Source of the DNA: Rachycentron canadum
Taxonomy: Eukaryota; Chordata; Actinopteri; Carangiformes; Rachycentridae
Length of the DNA stretch: 64,000 nucleotides
Reading direction: 5' to 3'
Assembly (NCBI GenBank): GCA_038496675.1
Contig: CM076668.1
Coordinates: 1,098,884 to 1,162,883 of the forward strand
Part shown: positions 13,315 to 25,049 of the stretch, piece after piece
Numbering within the stretch: the stretch's first letter is position 1
How the letters are laid out: each line of letters starts with the position of its first letter
The notes under the pieces: model-generated
What the model saw: the letters and a program-made list of their open reading frames with translations, nothing else
What the model was told of the DNA's origin: nothing
The model's database searches: none
Program-made: the position numbers and the translations under genes

Positions 13315-13732
13315 CAAAACTATGTATGACACTGCAGTTTGGAGGTTAACTTCCATTAAGTTGGAACACTTTTTAAACTCTTCTTGTATTCTTATCCTTG
13401 TTCTTGTTATCTGAGTCTGGTTGTGTGCTTAAATGATAAAAAGTCAAAACAGAACAGGAAGAACTAAAAAGAAAGACACAGATGGTGTATTGATACCATT
13501 CAGTGAAGTTCTTAATTTTAGATTGTTATCGTTGAAATAAATAATTTGCAGATGTTTTACCCCGATAAGCTTGATTGATTTCCTATGTGGCGTGCTGAAA
13601 GGAAGGGAAGGACTCAACAGTCAGCCAGTGGATTCTGTGTCAGACCTCTACTCCAGACTTCCCTTCCCAAGACTATTGAACCCTCAGCCTCTGACACCTT
13701 TTATATGAAATATCAACAGATCAGGATTGAAC

Positions 13733-13738
13733 AATAAA
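13733..13738 (+). terminator. Poly(A) signal of the 12.2-kb gene
   Basis: AATAAA lies about 420 bases after the stop codon. An earlier AATAAA near 13,536 is a possible alternative site. Confidence 0.6.
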
Positions 13739-14880
13739 ACCTGTTTGCCTCATGTATAAAGTTTCCCAGAATTTTTTATTTTATTTCTTTAATCAAGTTG
13801 CAGGGCGCTTGCTACTGTTCATCTGCTGTGAATGTGTCATTCACTCCATCATGGATATGTGACTTTGTGTAGTGTGTAGCTTTAAGGGGATTCAGGAAGT
13901 GTATTCAGTTGCAGTTGATACTGACTGCTGATAGAAAACACAAAATTTACAAAAAAAAAATCACTGTTGCGCATTTGCCTGTACAGTATGAAATTTGCCA
14001 TGTGTTTAATTTACAGTATGATATTCTGTGTAATAAGATATTTGAAAATTTGAACATATAAACAACAAGAGGAAACAAATTGATTTCTTGAAGTGGGGTT
14101 CTTGTTATTACATAAATCACAGTCTTTGTATCAAATAAAATCAAATTACTGCTGAAAGCGTCTCAAGTGTTACTATTTACTACTTTGACTTTTGCAGTCA
14201 AACATTGAAACCTACCAGAATTATTAGAGAAGCCATGTTTTTGCCTGATTTGCTATTGGTAAGTGAAATAAACTCCATTTTACAACCCTTGCACACTAGG
14301 ACAGTTTTGTTCAGAAAGAGGGTGTCATGTTACCAATCTCTGTTATTCCTCAAGTGAATCAAGAGATTGATCAAAGAGGTTTAAGGCTGATGAAACTTGT
14401 GCAGGAAGCTTTGGTTCGTCACCAGTTTCTGCTGCTCCAGGAGGTTTTCTTAAGAGACCAGATGTCCTGACAGATTTCAACAAGCATTTCCAGAATTTCT
14501 CATCTCCACAGAATGAATTTTTGACAAATTTTAGACATGCCATGTCCTACAAAAAAATGACAAACCCAGCTGCTCCACTACAAACTACCAGCATATGAGA
14601 AACATATTTTTGCTTGTGTTGTGTTGTTAAGCTCAATTTTACAGCTATTGCTCATTCGATGTCATTTTGTTTCTTTTCTGATATATATATATATATCCAA
14701 TAACTGATAAACTGCCTACGCCCAACACCATGTTCCCCTCTATTTCACAGCATTTCCTCTGCATTATGGCCATTTTGTTCTCCTCTGTATTTTACCTAGA
14801 TCCTTAGAGTCATCCTTTATAACTGCGTTTATTCCCTTGCATTAGTATCATTCCCTGTTCCATGTGCAATACTTAATGTT

Positions 14881-14940
14881 AATATGGCTATGAATGTTTG
14901 CTCTTTTTTTAATATGGCTATGAATGTTTGCTCTTTTTCC
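14881..14940. repeat. Two-copy 30-base tandem duplication
   Basis: 'aatatggctatgaatgtttg' plus ten more bases is repeated head to tail, with differences only in the last bases of the unit. Confidence 0.9.
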
Positions 14941-15702
14941 TCCCTATACACTGAATTGTCAGGTAAGATATAAAGTCTTTAATATATTATATATATAATG
15001 TAATTTACATCTAGGCACAGAATAACTTTTTATACATTACACTATGACATTTATATGACATTAAAATATACAATTTTCAGGGAATACTGTTTGAGTATGT
15101 GGTACAAGCCATTTGGTCCTTGTATAACCAGAGTCAGAATTGTGTATGTATTCTTGAGCCAAAGACAATATATTGTAATCAAATCAAACATATTTCTCAT
15201 GAGTGTTAGATTCTGCCAAGGTCTGCCAAAGGTATTGAATATTCATATACTGAATGTTTTCGTTTTTGCACTGGTCCCTGCTCACTCGTCTCAGCTGGCT
15301 GTGCATGGAAGTCAATGTCATTCCTCCAGCTCCGAGCACTCGAGGCTCGTTCTGATGAACTGGTTTGTAGCTTATTGTCAACTTTACCATGACAGGAAAC
15401 AGAGCTACTTACAGGAGCCACACAGAAACACACAAATCACACAAGTGTCGGCATGAAAGAAATATTCACACAGGAAGCATCCGCTGTTCTCCACACGTTT
15501 AGATACTCAGTGCCTGAGAGTGTGGCATTACAGGAGTGATGCAAGGGAATCAGGGAGCTTTGTGTGTGTGTGTGTGGTTCATGAAATAAAAGAATGTATA
15601 ACACACAAATTATAGGGACAAGACATTAAATACACACTCGGGCTGGCTTGCAGCTCCACTCCTCCTGCAGGTGGAGCTCCAGCACAAGAAATGGCCAAAT
15701 AT

Positions 15703-15758
15703 GAGGCCCTCTGGCTGAGGCCCTCTGGCTGAGGCCCTCTGGCTGAGGCCCTCTGGCT
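15703..15758. repeat. 14-base minisatellite, 4 identical copies
   Basis: The unit GAGGCCCTCTGGCT is repeated four times without a mismatch, in otherwise AT-rich DNA. Confidence 0.95.
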
Positions 15759-15922
15759 GAGTCTGACTGTTTGTAATGAAATACAAAACATTTGAAACAG
15801 TGGCAAAAAAGATCGAATGTATTTATTTAATTTGAACAAGGATGACTGAAGCAGAAACTGAACAGAGATCCATCTAAAAACATGACCTCATATTCTTTGT
15901 ATGAAGGAGCCCGGTTACAGTG

Positions 15923-15941
15923 CCCCCCCCCCCCCCCCCCC
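15923..15941. repeat. C homopolymer, 19 bases
   Basis: A run of C; its length may be affected by sequencing error. Confidence 0.8.
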
Positions 15942-17149
15942 GAAAAGAAAAACAACATGGTGAAGTAAATTACCATGTTTGTATAAAAGACATTGCTTTA
16001 CTTATAAAACACAGCATTTCTGAACACCATCCTAAAATTAGTTTATCTAAGCGAATGGAACTGGAAATTAACACATTTAACACATTACGCTCAAGTAAAT
16101 ACAATTTGCCCTCATATTTTTCTAACCTACAGTATTTGTATGAAGTAACTTTTTTCTGCTTTACAATTTTTCTTATGTATTAAACACCCTTGTGTAACAC
16201 AAAATCAGCTTCACTGTGCACTAGCTTTAAAATGAGTTTGTCTAGGAGGTTTTTTGCTGAAGCAGTGACACTCAAAAAAAATTGTTTATTCTCTTTAAGA
16301 ACTTGACTTGTGACCCTCTGTAATTCACAGCTCTACTGTAGACTCGCTTTAAAAACATGTTAATTTAAGGGAATGTGGCTCATAAGAAAGATACATTGTG
16401 TTCTCACAATGCACTGATAGTAATGTAAAAACTTGTTTGACCTCATATTGACCTCTCGTTTTGCATTTGTATGTAGGAAATAGTTTCTTGTAATCCTCTG
16501 CAGGCCCATCTGTGAAGCATTTCCCTGTTTTAATCATAACAATAAGAATTAAAGCACCACAGGCAAGTCTAGTTGTTAATGAGCCCTGTTCCCCATCAAG
16601 TCAGCAGAAAGAGATAGTTATCTAGTAAAGTTTGTTTGTTGCAAATCTTTGAATATTTGCAATAATATATTGTTCATTTTGATAATACAGTGTCAGGTGG
16701 CAACTAGAAACAGTCAAACACTTTGAGAATGCAGAAAGTTTTATTCCTAAAACAACATAACACACCACTGGTAAACAGCTTACAAAAGCACTTCTCTCCT
16801 TCAGTCTCGCCCACTGACCTGCAGTGACGCTCTGGATTTTGGATATTAGTCTTGTGTGCAAAAGGTAGACAGACGTGTTGAACAATTTACTACATTTTAC
16901 AGGGTTTATGCACTTTTTACAGACAGAAATATTGCCGACACTGGTTTGTATTGCCCGAGCAGGTGGAGCCAAACAAGCAAAAAGAAGGGTCAGCAGAATA
17001 GCTGGTGTAACTATAAACATATGACTTTCAAGAGCGTAGTCATAAATCTTTTTACAATGTTTTTAATCTGATTTCAGCATGCAAACATTTGCTAATTAGC
17101 ATTAACACAAAGTACTACTGATGGGAAAGTTTTTAAGTTTTGCAGGTAT

Positions 17150-17340
17150 TCAGTCATTAACCAAAATATTGGACACACTATAAATTCATCTGATGATGGT
17201 ACTAGATGGAAAGTCATTTATAATGATTCACCCTGATTGGAATATGAGTGTTTGGCCCAAATTTCAAAGCTATCCATAATATATAATTCAGTTTAAACCA
17301 AAGTGGTGCTGACAGTGGACTTGAGGGTTAAAAATTTACT
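17150..17340 (-). repeat. Dispersed fish repeat (MITE-like, family B), reverse copy
   Basis: Phrases such as 'accaaaatattggacacac', 'gatgatggtactagatgga' and 'caaatttcaaagctatcc' match the reverse strand of a common fish interspersed repeat that I recognise. A forward copy lies at 48,650-49,020. It lies between the NHS-like exon and rfng, possibly in the rfng 3' region. Confidence 0.55.
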
Positions 17341-19297
17341 GAACGGACAAACAACAGGCCACTAGAGAGACAAATGTAAAATTTCTCATGACATGGTGAC
17401 ACAAACTAAAACTGCTGCCACTTTAAAATTTTACGTCATACAGACAGGGAGATCCAGGCAGTGGTAAACAAAAGATCAGGAGAGTGAATTATTAGAAACC
17501 ACCCTGTAAGGACCCAGCATACCAAATGCCATGCCAGGTGTTGTTGAGACATTTTTTTGGCTCCACCCACTGCAGTGAAGGTCAGTCAGCTCAACATTCA
17601 CTTCACCCTTATTCTGGTACAGTTGTTTGTTTATATTGTTATTTTTCCAAACAGAAAGGGAAAAGAATTCAAGCGGCAGAGAAGTTGTGTGTTTGCAGTG
17701 CGCGTGAGGACAGTGAGCATTTTTTTGTTTGGTCTGACTGAACCCCCACTGCAACCAACAAACAGCTCTTTAAAGAAGCAGACCTACAACAACCTATGAG
17801 AAAAGCAGGATATGCAACGCTAGAAGAGTAACAGACAGGAAGTGACACAATCAAAGTAGTGCAAAACCTTCAACATGGGCCTGTGAGAAAAAAAGTCTAG
17901 GATAAAAGCAGAAGGTATTTGGCTGAGGCTATGAGGACATCAGAAAAAACTACAACTGACAGAGCATCCAAAATTTACACAGGGTTTTTGTCAACTGTGC
18001 AAACATAATCTCATTTCTCATCATGGTTCACTTCAGTTCACGCTTGAGACCAGGATAAAAAATGAATACATCCTGCTCGGCTCTAAAAGTCCCTCAACCA
18101 TTTTTAATTCGAAAGAAGCGATTGTGATTTTTCATTGACTTTGGGCTCTCAGGTCAATAGTAACAGAACAAAGAGATGATAAACTTCTCAGGTTTAGAAC
18201 TCAAAGTAACAACAATACTGTGGCTCCTTCATATACTGTTCCCAGGAGGTTCTCCACTCAGAGTTTTAGACCTGTTTTCTCATTGGTTGAGCTCATGTAA
18301 ACGTAACCATCACCCGTCAGTTGGGTGGATGATTACAGTGTCCCATGGGGAGGATAACTTATAAGCAGTCTTGTTAACTGTACACATGTAGTCTGAGTGA
18401 TTGCTTCTGTCATTCCTATTCATGCTAATAGGTTAGTTTGATTCTTGCATCCAATGGCATTTAACAAGCAAAATGTGCTGAGGTGCTGTATATGGACAGA
18501 AGTAACAAACCTTTCTTTTTTTTTTCTCTATACCTGTATGGGGATGAACTGCTTAATGGTGGAATCAGTGGGGCAGTAAAAATCTGTATAACTTACATAA
18601 ATTCTGAAGAGAGAAGAGAGAAATGTGAGTCCCAATGAGTTTCACCGGAAACTTGAAATTCTGCTGCTACAAGACTGACAGTGGAGCGAACCTTTCATAC
18701 GAAGCACTGACACCCTGTCAACATGAAGAGGAACATCTCCCATAGTTAAAAACCAGTCACCTGTCTCAGAGTAACAGTAACGCTATGTAAATACAGTTCA
18801 GTAATTCAACTGGTAGGCTGATGTGACTGCTGTTTCCCACTGGGCAAAAGATCTGAATGATATATAGTGGCGTTATTTCAGAGCTCTGGACAGAGTCTTC
18901 TCTATCACAACGGCTGCTCATAGAAACTAACATTTAGCACCACATCAGACAGCAAACTGAGGAAAAATCATGATTACTTGCAAAATAAATGGAAAATTGC
19001 TACACAGTGGTAACTTTGAAAAGTCTATTTACACCGGGGACAATAGCTCCAATCAGTTGGGCTTCGCCCATTTTCCTGCTGTGTTCTTTGGCTCCACCCA
19101 TTAGAAATTCACTTAATTAACAAGATCAATTGTATCTGACAGGTGTGAAAAAACACTGTATATTCTTGAAGCATGAGGCATGGCTGCTTTGGATGAAGAC
19201 ATGCACTACATGTATCTTGAGTCGCACATGGCAGAGTGAGGCAGTAGGATCAAGGTTCAGCAGGTGTCAGTGCTGCAAGAGAAAGTCATGGTGGCTT
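17341..19297. other. rfng 3' flank, no separate gene seen
   Basis: The region lies directly downstream of the rfng stop codon on the minus strand and may include its 3' UTR. I did not find a convincing minus-strand poly(A) signal close to the stop. Open frames here have no recognisable content. Confidence 0.4.
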
Positions 19298-20308
19298 TCA
19301 GTTTTTTTGACGTTTTTGAAGTTTGCGCTTTGGACACCAGTCAGTATCTGGGTACAGGAGGCAGTGGACTGTCTTAAACCTGAAGGATGAAGAGAGGCAA
19401 GAGTCAGGATAAAGACAAGCTTTGTGCTCAGTGTTTCCCACAGTAATCATTTTAAATTAATTCAACAATAATCATACAAATAATCAAAGTGCACATCTTA
19501 TGTTTAAACGACGTGGCCATATGTAGGTCCCCCCTTTGCTGCCAAAACAGCCCTGATCCATTGAGGCACGGACTGCACTAGACCTCTGAAGGTGTGCTGT
19601 GGTATCTAGCACCGTGATCCTTAAAGTTGCAAAGTGGGGCCTCCGTGGAATCAGACTTGTTTGTCCAGCACATCCCACAGATGCTGGAGTCAGTTGAGAA
19701 GTCAACAACTGTGGGTCCTGACCCATTTCTATCAGAACCAGAAATAACCTTTTCAGCAGTTTTGGCTACAGTAGCTCTTCTGTTGGATCGGACCACACGG
19801 GCCAGCCTTCGCTCCCCACAACCAGAAGTCAACCATGGCTGCCCATGACCCTGTCTCTGGTTCACTGGTTTTCCTTCCTTTTCCTACTTTTGGTTGGTAC
19901 TGGTCACTGCAGACCAGGAACATACCACAAAAGCTGCAGTTACAGCTGCAGATACTTTGATCCAGTCGCTCACATCCTTACACTTTCATGTTTTCCTGCT
20001 TCCAGCACATCAACTTCAGGACAACATGTTAACTTGCTCTCAAACATATCCCACCCACTGACAGGTGCCATTGTAACCAGATAAACACTGTTAATGTTAC
20101 TTCATCTGTCAGTTAGTGTTTGACCACAGTCTAAACCAGTGCACTTTCACCAAGTGTAAATTAATATGAAAATTTTACCTTGTGGGGTCTTCAGCCAGTG
20201 AGAACCCTCCAACGATGCTGACCACATTTCTTCTGTTATCAAAGCCTCCATAGCTGAGAGTCACCTGTGCCATAACAAACACACTTCACTGCGGATAGCC
20301 AAAACCCG

Positions 20309-20341
<33 letters not shown>

Positions 20342-23300
20342 GATATCCATAAAAAAAAAAAAAAAAATTTAACTTTTCATGATCAAGGTCTTTTCACTGA
20401 TTTAAATGTGGAAACTGGGATTTATTTATCTTGCTTGACTTGAATTATAGATCACGGAGACACACACATATACACACACCTGCTCCAGAACAGAATCAGT
20501 GGGCAGCTTCTGCAGGTTCTCCAGGTGAGAATGGAAGAGAGGTGTGTGTGTTAGGGTGACCTCCAGCAGCGCTTCAATGATATAGCCGATGGTGCAGTCA
20601 TCTGGGAGTCGAATCTTCTCTGCTGTGCTGATGAAATTTCCCAAACTGAAACCACAAGAGGGAGTTTAAGCCAACAAACCTATCAAAGTGCATTTTCACA
20701 CAAACAGCCTAAACTCAGGCCCAAGCAGAGCCATGTGATGATAGAAAAAAAAAAAAAAAAAAAAAAACTCTATATATTGTCCATCCATGTCAGAAATCAA
20801 CAGTGTTGATTCAAAAAAAAAAAAAAAAAAGAGATGTAGTATCATTTAAATATGAGGACTCATTTTAGACAGTGTTGTAGTAGCAGAGCTTCATGGGAAA
20901 GGTGACAAACAGTGTAACAAAAAAGCAAAAATCAAGAGATATCAATGGTTGGGTACAGTCTGAAACTGGGACTCCTAGGAACATCTCAATGTGGTATATG
21001 CCCCTGCCAATCTTATGTGTGTTGATTCAGCTGACAGCTGTAGCCATGACAGAAGACGATGCTTCATATATGGACAATGTGGATACTTCATGCAAAGGCA
21101 AAGGCAGACAAAGACCCCACAACAAACCCCACATTGCCTTTAAAGCCCAGGATGTGGAAGTTCTGAAGTGAGTGTCCTAGTCTCAGAAGGTTTGAATTGG
21201 TTCAAAGGCCAAGAGAAACCATGACCTACCTGGCCCATGGACTCATTTTCAGAGCCAAACCTCTGCTGATACAGAAACCCGCTCCACCTGTGGCAAACCA
21301 GAACTTAACAGATACCTGGAATGAGACAAAAACAGCCAGATCAGGCAGCCGTTGGGTGTTGTGTCGGAAAAAAAAGTTTCTGACTGGAGCCAGACACTCT
21401 TGATAAGTTTTAAGTTGACTGACTGATCCATCACTCTTGACTCTCTCTGCAGCCTCTATCGGGTGATCCAGACTGGGCCGACCCAGGTAGACATCCTGGC
21501 TGTGGTGGTAGGAGGAGAGCAACCGCAGCAAGCTGGGCAGAATGATATAGTTATCATCATCCACGTGGCAGAACCACCTGTAATACACACACATGCACAC
21601 ACACAGTCAGCATTGTACATTGGGTCAGCTCCTGAAATATCGCTGGTTAATTACTTGTTGACTGTTTTCAGATCAGGGGCAGGTCACGTCTCACTCACTT
21701 TTTCTGAGACTCGATGAATTTGTCATACTCCACAGACATCTTGCAGCACAGAGCCTGTCGGGTGTGAGCTGCTGAGCAGTTGGTGTTCACGATGTTAGCT
21801 CCTGTGAGAGAGACGACAGTTCACCTCCATGCTGTTGTATACAGTATATTACTGTACCTGTCTATTTTATTCATGCTAGAGATACTCTGCATTTAAAATG
21901 TCGCTTCCATTTTTTAATTTTGACAAATGTGTATTTCCAACTACACATTAGATGTACAATGATTGGAAATTTTTTTTGATCTGCAATGTCAATCGTTCAA
22001 TTACAACTTACTCCAACTTAGTAAGGATAATAATTGTGATTTACTTGTGTTGCAGTGTTAATCATTGGATGATAATTAGTAACAAAACAGCTCTGTTTTT
22101 GATATCGTATATACAGATGCACATTTGCACATATTACTGTAATCAAGATCTGTATATGAGAACATTAATACCTCATATACCTGATAAAGGGGAACTTTCA
22201 GTTCGGTTCTACACAATCAATAGGTTACTTCAAATACAACAGTGATGTATATAGTGATGCTGCTGGCTACTGGCTCTCAGTGTTATTGTGAGTTTTAAGT
22301 GTTTTGGTGCATTTTGGAAATGAGATTAGTGAGATAGCTGTTGCCGCTGAGTTGTTGTTCTCTCCAAACCGCGGGACACATTTTACACTTACCTGTTCTC
22401 AGCCGCAGGTCCCTATCCTCACCGTCAGTGAACATATAGGTCTGAAACAGACAGAGATAGACTGCCGATGTGAGCACACACATACTTTTATCATTGCTTC
22501 TCTACTAGAACACAGTGAAGTGCTCCATGGGAAACACAGACACAGCTGAAATGAATGGAGGATGAGCACATTTCACACCACATCTTGCACCATGAGTCAC
22601 CCTGCACACAACTGCTTTTACAAATCAGAAAGAGTCACTGGACTCCATTCACTGGAGTAGTTAATGTTGTTTTTCAAAAGTCTGTGTGTTTTCTGCGATG
22701 AAGGTTTTGTGGCTGGGTCGTGTGTGAGAAATGGTCACGCACAACACCATCCAACAAGACAAACAAATACATGCAAGCACACTTCCTTGGTGGATTACTA
22801 TGCAACATAAATGCTGCATGTCTACTGGTTATCTTCCAAACTGCACAGTGAACAATAGAATCGTTGTTTCTGTGATTATTTTCCAGAGGAGGTCCAATCC
22901 AGTCTCAAAGCTTAATAAACCTGCGTGTATTGTTTTGGCTCTGAATGAACATTCCAAGACAGATCTGTTGTTCAAACTGGACTATCTGGATCACATTCGA
23001 GGTCCTACAAGAATCTATAACACACCCCAAGACCTCTCAATAATGTAACCCCTCGCACAGGTTTTTCTGCAGAGCTGTACTATTATATTTATATATTATA
23101 TTACATCACCCTTGCTCTTATTTGACAAGGGGTCTAACACTCAGACCTGTAACAGCTTTATAAAAAAAACTAACTGGCTGTAACTTTCACTAACCATCTA
23201 ATGAGCCTCAGGATCAAAAGGGTCATTAACCTTGGCCCTCTAATAAATAACCATAATGTGTTCCTTTATGTGAAAAGAACTTCTCCATACATGCACATGG

Positions 23301-24965
23301 ATTTCTAGTTCAGTAATTAGTAGGAGCAGCGTTTAATTTTACAGTGGTGTAAAAATTCAGGGGTTACAAGGAGTTTACAAGCATTTGTCAGTAAACATTT
23401 TACTGACTTGAAAGCAGTAAAATAAAATAACTACAGGGCTGTAATGCTTTCCAGTATCTAAGAGTAAATGGTTGGTTAGGTCTGACAGTCTCACAGAACC
23501 CACACTCAGAGCCTTTATGACTGCGGGTTGGTAGTGACAGCTGAAGTGGAACTCCTTCAGGCATGATAACAGGCTACATCTCTTTGACTGAATATTAATG
23601 ACGCTTTACAAATTGCTGTGGACAATCAACTTTTTTCCATTAATCCACTGTTCTGCCGTCAGCTGTACATCGATCATGTAAAATGTCCCCCCCCTGCAAG
23701 TTATTTTTTTTTTTTTTTAAATTGCTGCCCATTCTACGGGTCTAGTCATTTGCAAAGCTACATTTCAATATGTGGCATCTAAGGCTGCACCTCAGGTGCA
23801 TATAATATATATATCTAAAGTCATAAAAAAGTAATGTCACACAATGTCTTGTGTGACATGTAGCTCAAACATCTCATAAATGTACCAATTGTGATTTTTA
23901 GGACAATACCGTGCTGCAGAAAGTAGAAATGTGTATTTCAGAGTAACAAAAGGGCTTCATCCTACAGCAAGATACTGAGTCACAACACGAGAAGAAAAGA
24001 ACCAGACGGAGGGTTCACGTGAAGAGGAGCAGCACAGCCTCCAGACTTACACCCCATGGAGCTGGTCTGGGGTGAACTGGACAGAAGGTAAAAGCAAAGC
24101 AACCTGGAGGCGACACACATCAGTAGAGCTTCTGCAACCATGTTGGGAGCAACATTCAAAACTATTTTTTACCTTAATTGTGGTAAGAACGTCACGAGTG
24201 TCTTCAGCTGCTGGATGAGTCAAACATTCAGATTAAATTTAGCTAACCAGAAGATTCAGTGACTTCTTGCTTTTATAATCTCCAGCCATTAAGCTTTATG
24301 CTTTAATGTCAGAAACACAGACATTACGTTCTAGAAATTCTTAACCTGTGAATGGATTTGCTGTAAAACTGAACTGTATTTTTAGACTCCAACAGAATTA
24401 AACATGGTTTGTTTGACATAACAATAATCAGACCTTCCAGTTTACACTTGGATGAACAAGAATGACCAATTCCAGATCTGCTCACCTGTTCTTTAGCTTG
24501 AGAAACCCAGGTCTGAATCAACAGCTCCAGTCTGGACTTGTGGTACTTCCTGGTAGTCTTCACTGCGATAAAAATGTCTTTCAACTCTAGCAGGTCTTGG
24601 GACTTAGACCTTGAAAGACCACCACCATTTTTTTCTCTAATAAGAGGTTCTCTTTCTTGGCTTCTTCTAGAATCCATTCCCCTCTCATCATTCCTGGTAA
24701 CTGTAGTCCTTTTAGTCCCCTTGCCAGGTGAGCTCCCATTTAGCCCTGTGGCCAAATCAGTTTCCCAAACATGGGCAAACAATGGTGGAGTCCTGGCGTG
24801 GTGCGATGGACCTGACTGTGTAGCTCTGATTTGGGGTCGGGGCTGAGGCAGGTCCACCTGGTGAGCTGGGGGCTTCAGGGCCGGGAGGAGCAGAAGCAGG
24901 AGGCCACAGAATGCGAGGGAAAACAGGAAACAGAACTTGCTGAGACCCACTGAAGCGATGTGCAT
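19298..24965 (-). CDS. rfng: Radical fringe, O-fucosylpeptide beta-1,3-GlcNAc transferase
   Basis: Golgi type II membrane enzyme that adds GlcNAc to O-fucose on Notch EGF repeats and so tunes ligand choice. Coding exons on the minus strand: 24965-24486, 22441-22393, 21801-21699, 21577-21424, 21315-21230, 20645-20480, 20264-20179, 19379-19298; 1,206 bases, 401 aa, all phases agree. Seen: signal anchor (about residues 9-29, SLAFCGLLLLLLPAL); long variable stem; fringe domain from about 126 (DIFIAVKTTRK); the metal-binding Asp triad of HVDDDNY at 217-219; FWFATGGAGFC; LPDDCTIGYI; C-terminal HCLLYPDTDWCP. The stem is longer than in human RFNG (331 aa). An in-frame ATG nine codons upstream (24,992) could also start the protein; I prefer 24,965 because it places the hydrophobic anchor near the N-terminus. 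A Tc1 remnant fills much of the last intron, and another sits in intron 1. Confidence 0.95.
19495..20110 (-). mobile_element. Internally deleted Tc1-like transposon (family A)
   Basis: The reverse strand carries two separated pieces of one Tc1/mariner transposase. 19,495-19,690 is the C-terminal part (it reads GMCWTNKSDSTEAP, a decayed form of the region after the last catalytic residue). 19,730-20,080 is the N-terminal helix-turn-helix part, with 'cggaccacacgggccag'. The middle, including most of the DDE core, is missing, and stops break the frame. It lies wholly in the last intron of rfng and in the same orientation as that gene. Confidence 0.85.
20309..20342. repeat. AT then AC microsatellite
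   Basis: About 22 bases of AT run directly into about 11 bases of AC, inside the rfng intron between its sixth and seventh coding exons. Confidence 0.9.
23940..24150 (+). mobile_element. Tc1-like transposase fragment (family E)
   Basis: The plus strand gives a decayed transposase C-terminus: a PMELVWGELDRR-like phrase around 24,053-24,088, equivalent to the 'NPIE.LW' region holding the last catalytic Glu of Tc1 transposases, followed by a broken frame. It lies in rfng intron 1, antisense to the gene. Confidence 0.65.
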
Positions 24966-25049
24966 CCTGACTGGCCAATGGAGCAGGTTCATCAGCCTCC
25001 AGGGCTGCAGTCACTTACACCACCCATCCTCATTCCATCACATGGAAAC
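24486..25049 (-). other. rfng: rfng start exon with AUG-dense leader
   Basis: A good minus-strand acceptor (TCTTCTCCTTTCTGTCCAG, ending at 25,050) would place 57-84 bases of leader before the rfng start codon. That leader holds AUGs at 25,043, 25,038, 25,033 and 25,027, including an AUG-stop element (AUGUGA at 25,043-25,038). The splice is inferred from consensus only. Confidence 0.5.

Larger units (their letters stand above)
13760..17140. other. Intergenic stretch with small repeats
   Basis: No gene was recognised. It contains a 30-base tandem duplication (14,881-14,940), AT runs near 14,680-14,697 and 14,983-14,997, a 14-base tandem repeat (15,703-15,758) and a 19-base C run (15,923-15,941). 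A minus-strand AATAAA (16,740-16,745) is one candidate end for a long rfng 3' UTR, though this is weak. Confidence 0.45.

Noticed and set aside
14343..14543. 66-codon minus-strand frame that looked like a conserved exon
   Set aside because: No good acceptor/donor pair around it and no family recognised. It may be an unnamed repeat.
15055..15456. 133-codon plus-strand frame
   Set aside because: No domain or family resemblance, and the composition matches the surrounding intergenic DNA.
16622..17020. 132-codon minus-strand frame starting with a hydrophobic, signal-like segment
   Set aside because: No recognisable domain, no splice or promoter context, low-complexity content and a position in the rfng 3' flank. 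Most likely chance.
24538..24846. 102-codon plus-strand frame
   Set aside because: Antisense shadow of rfng exon 1.
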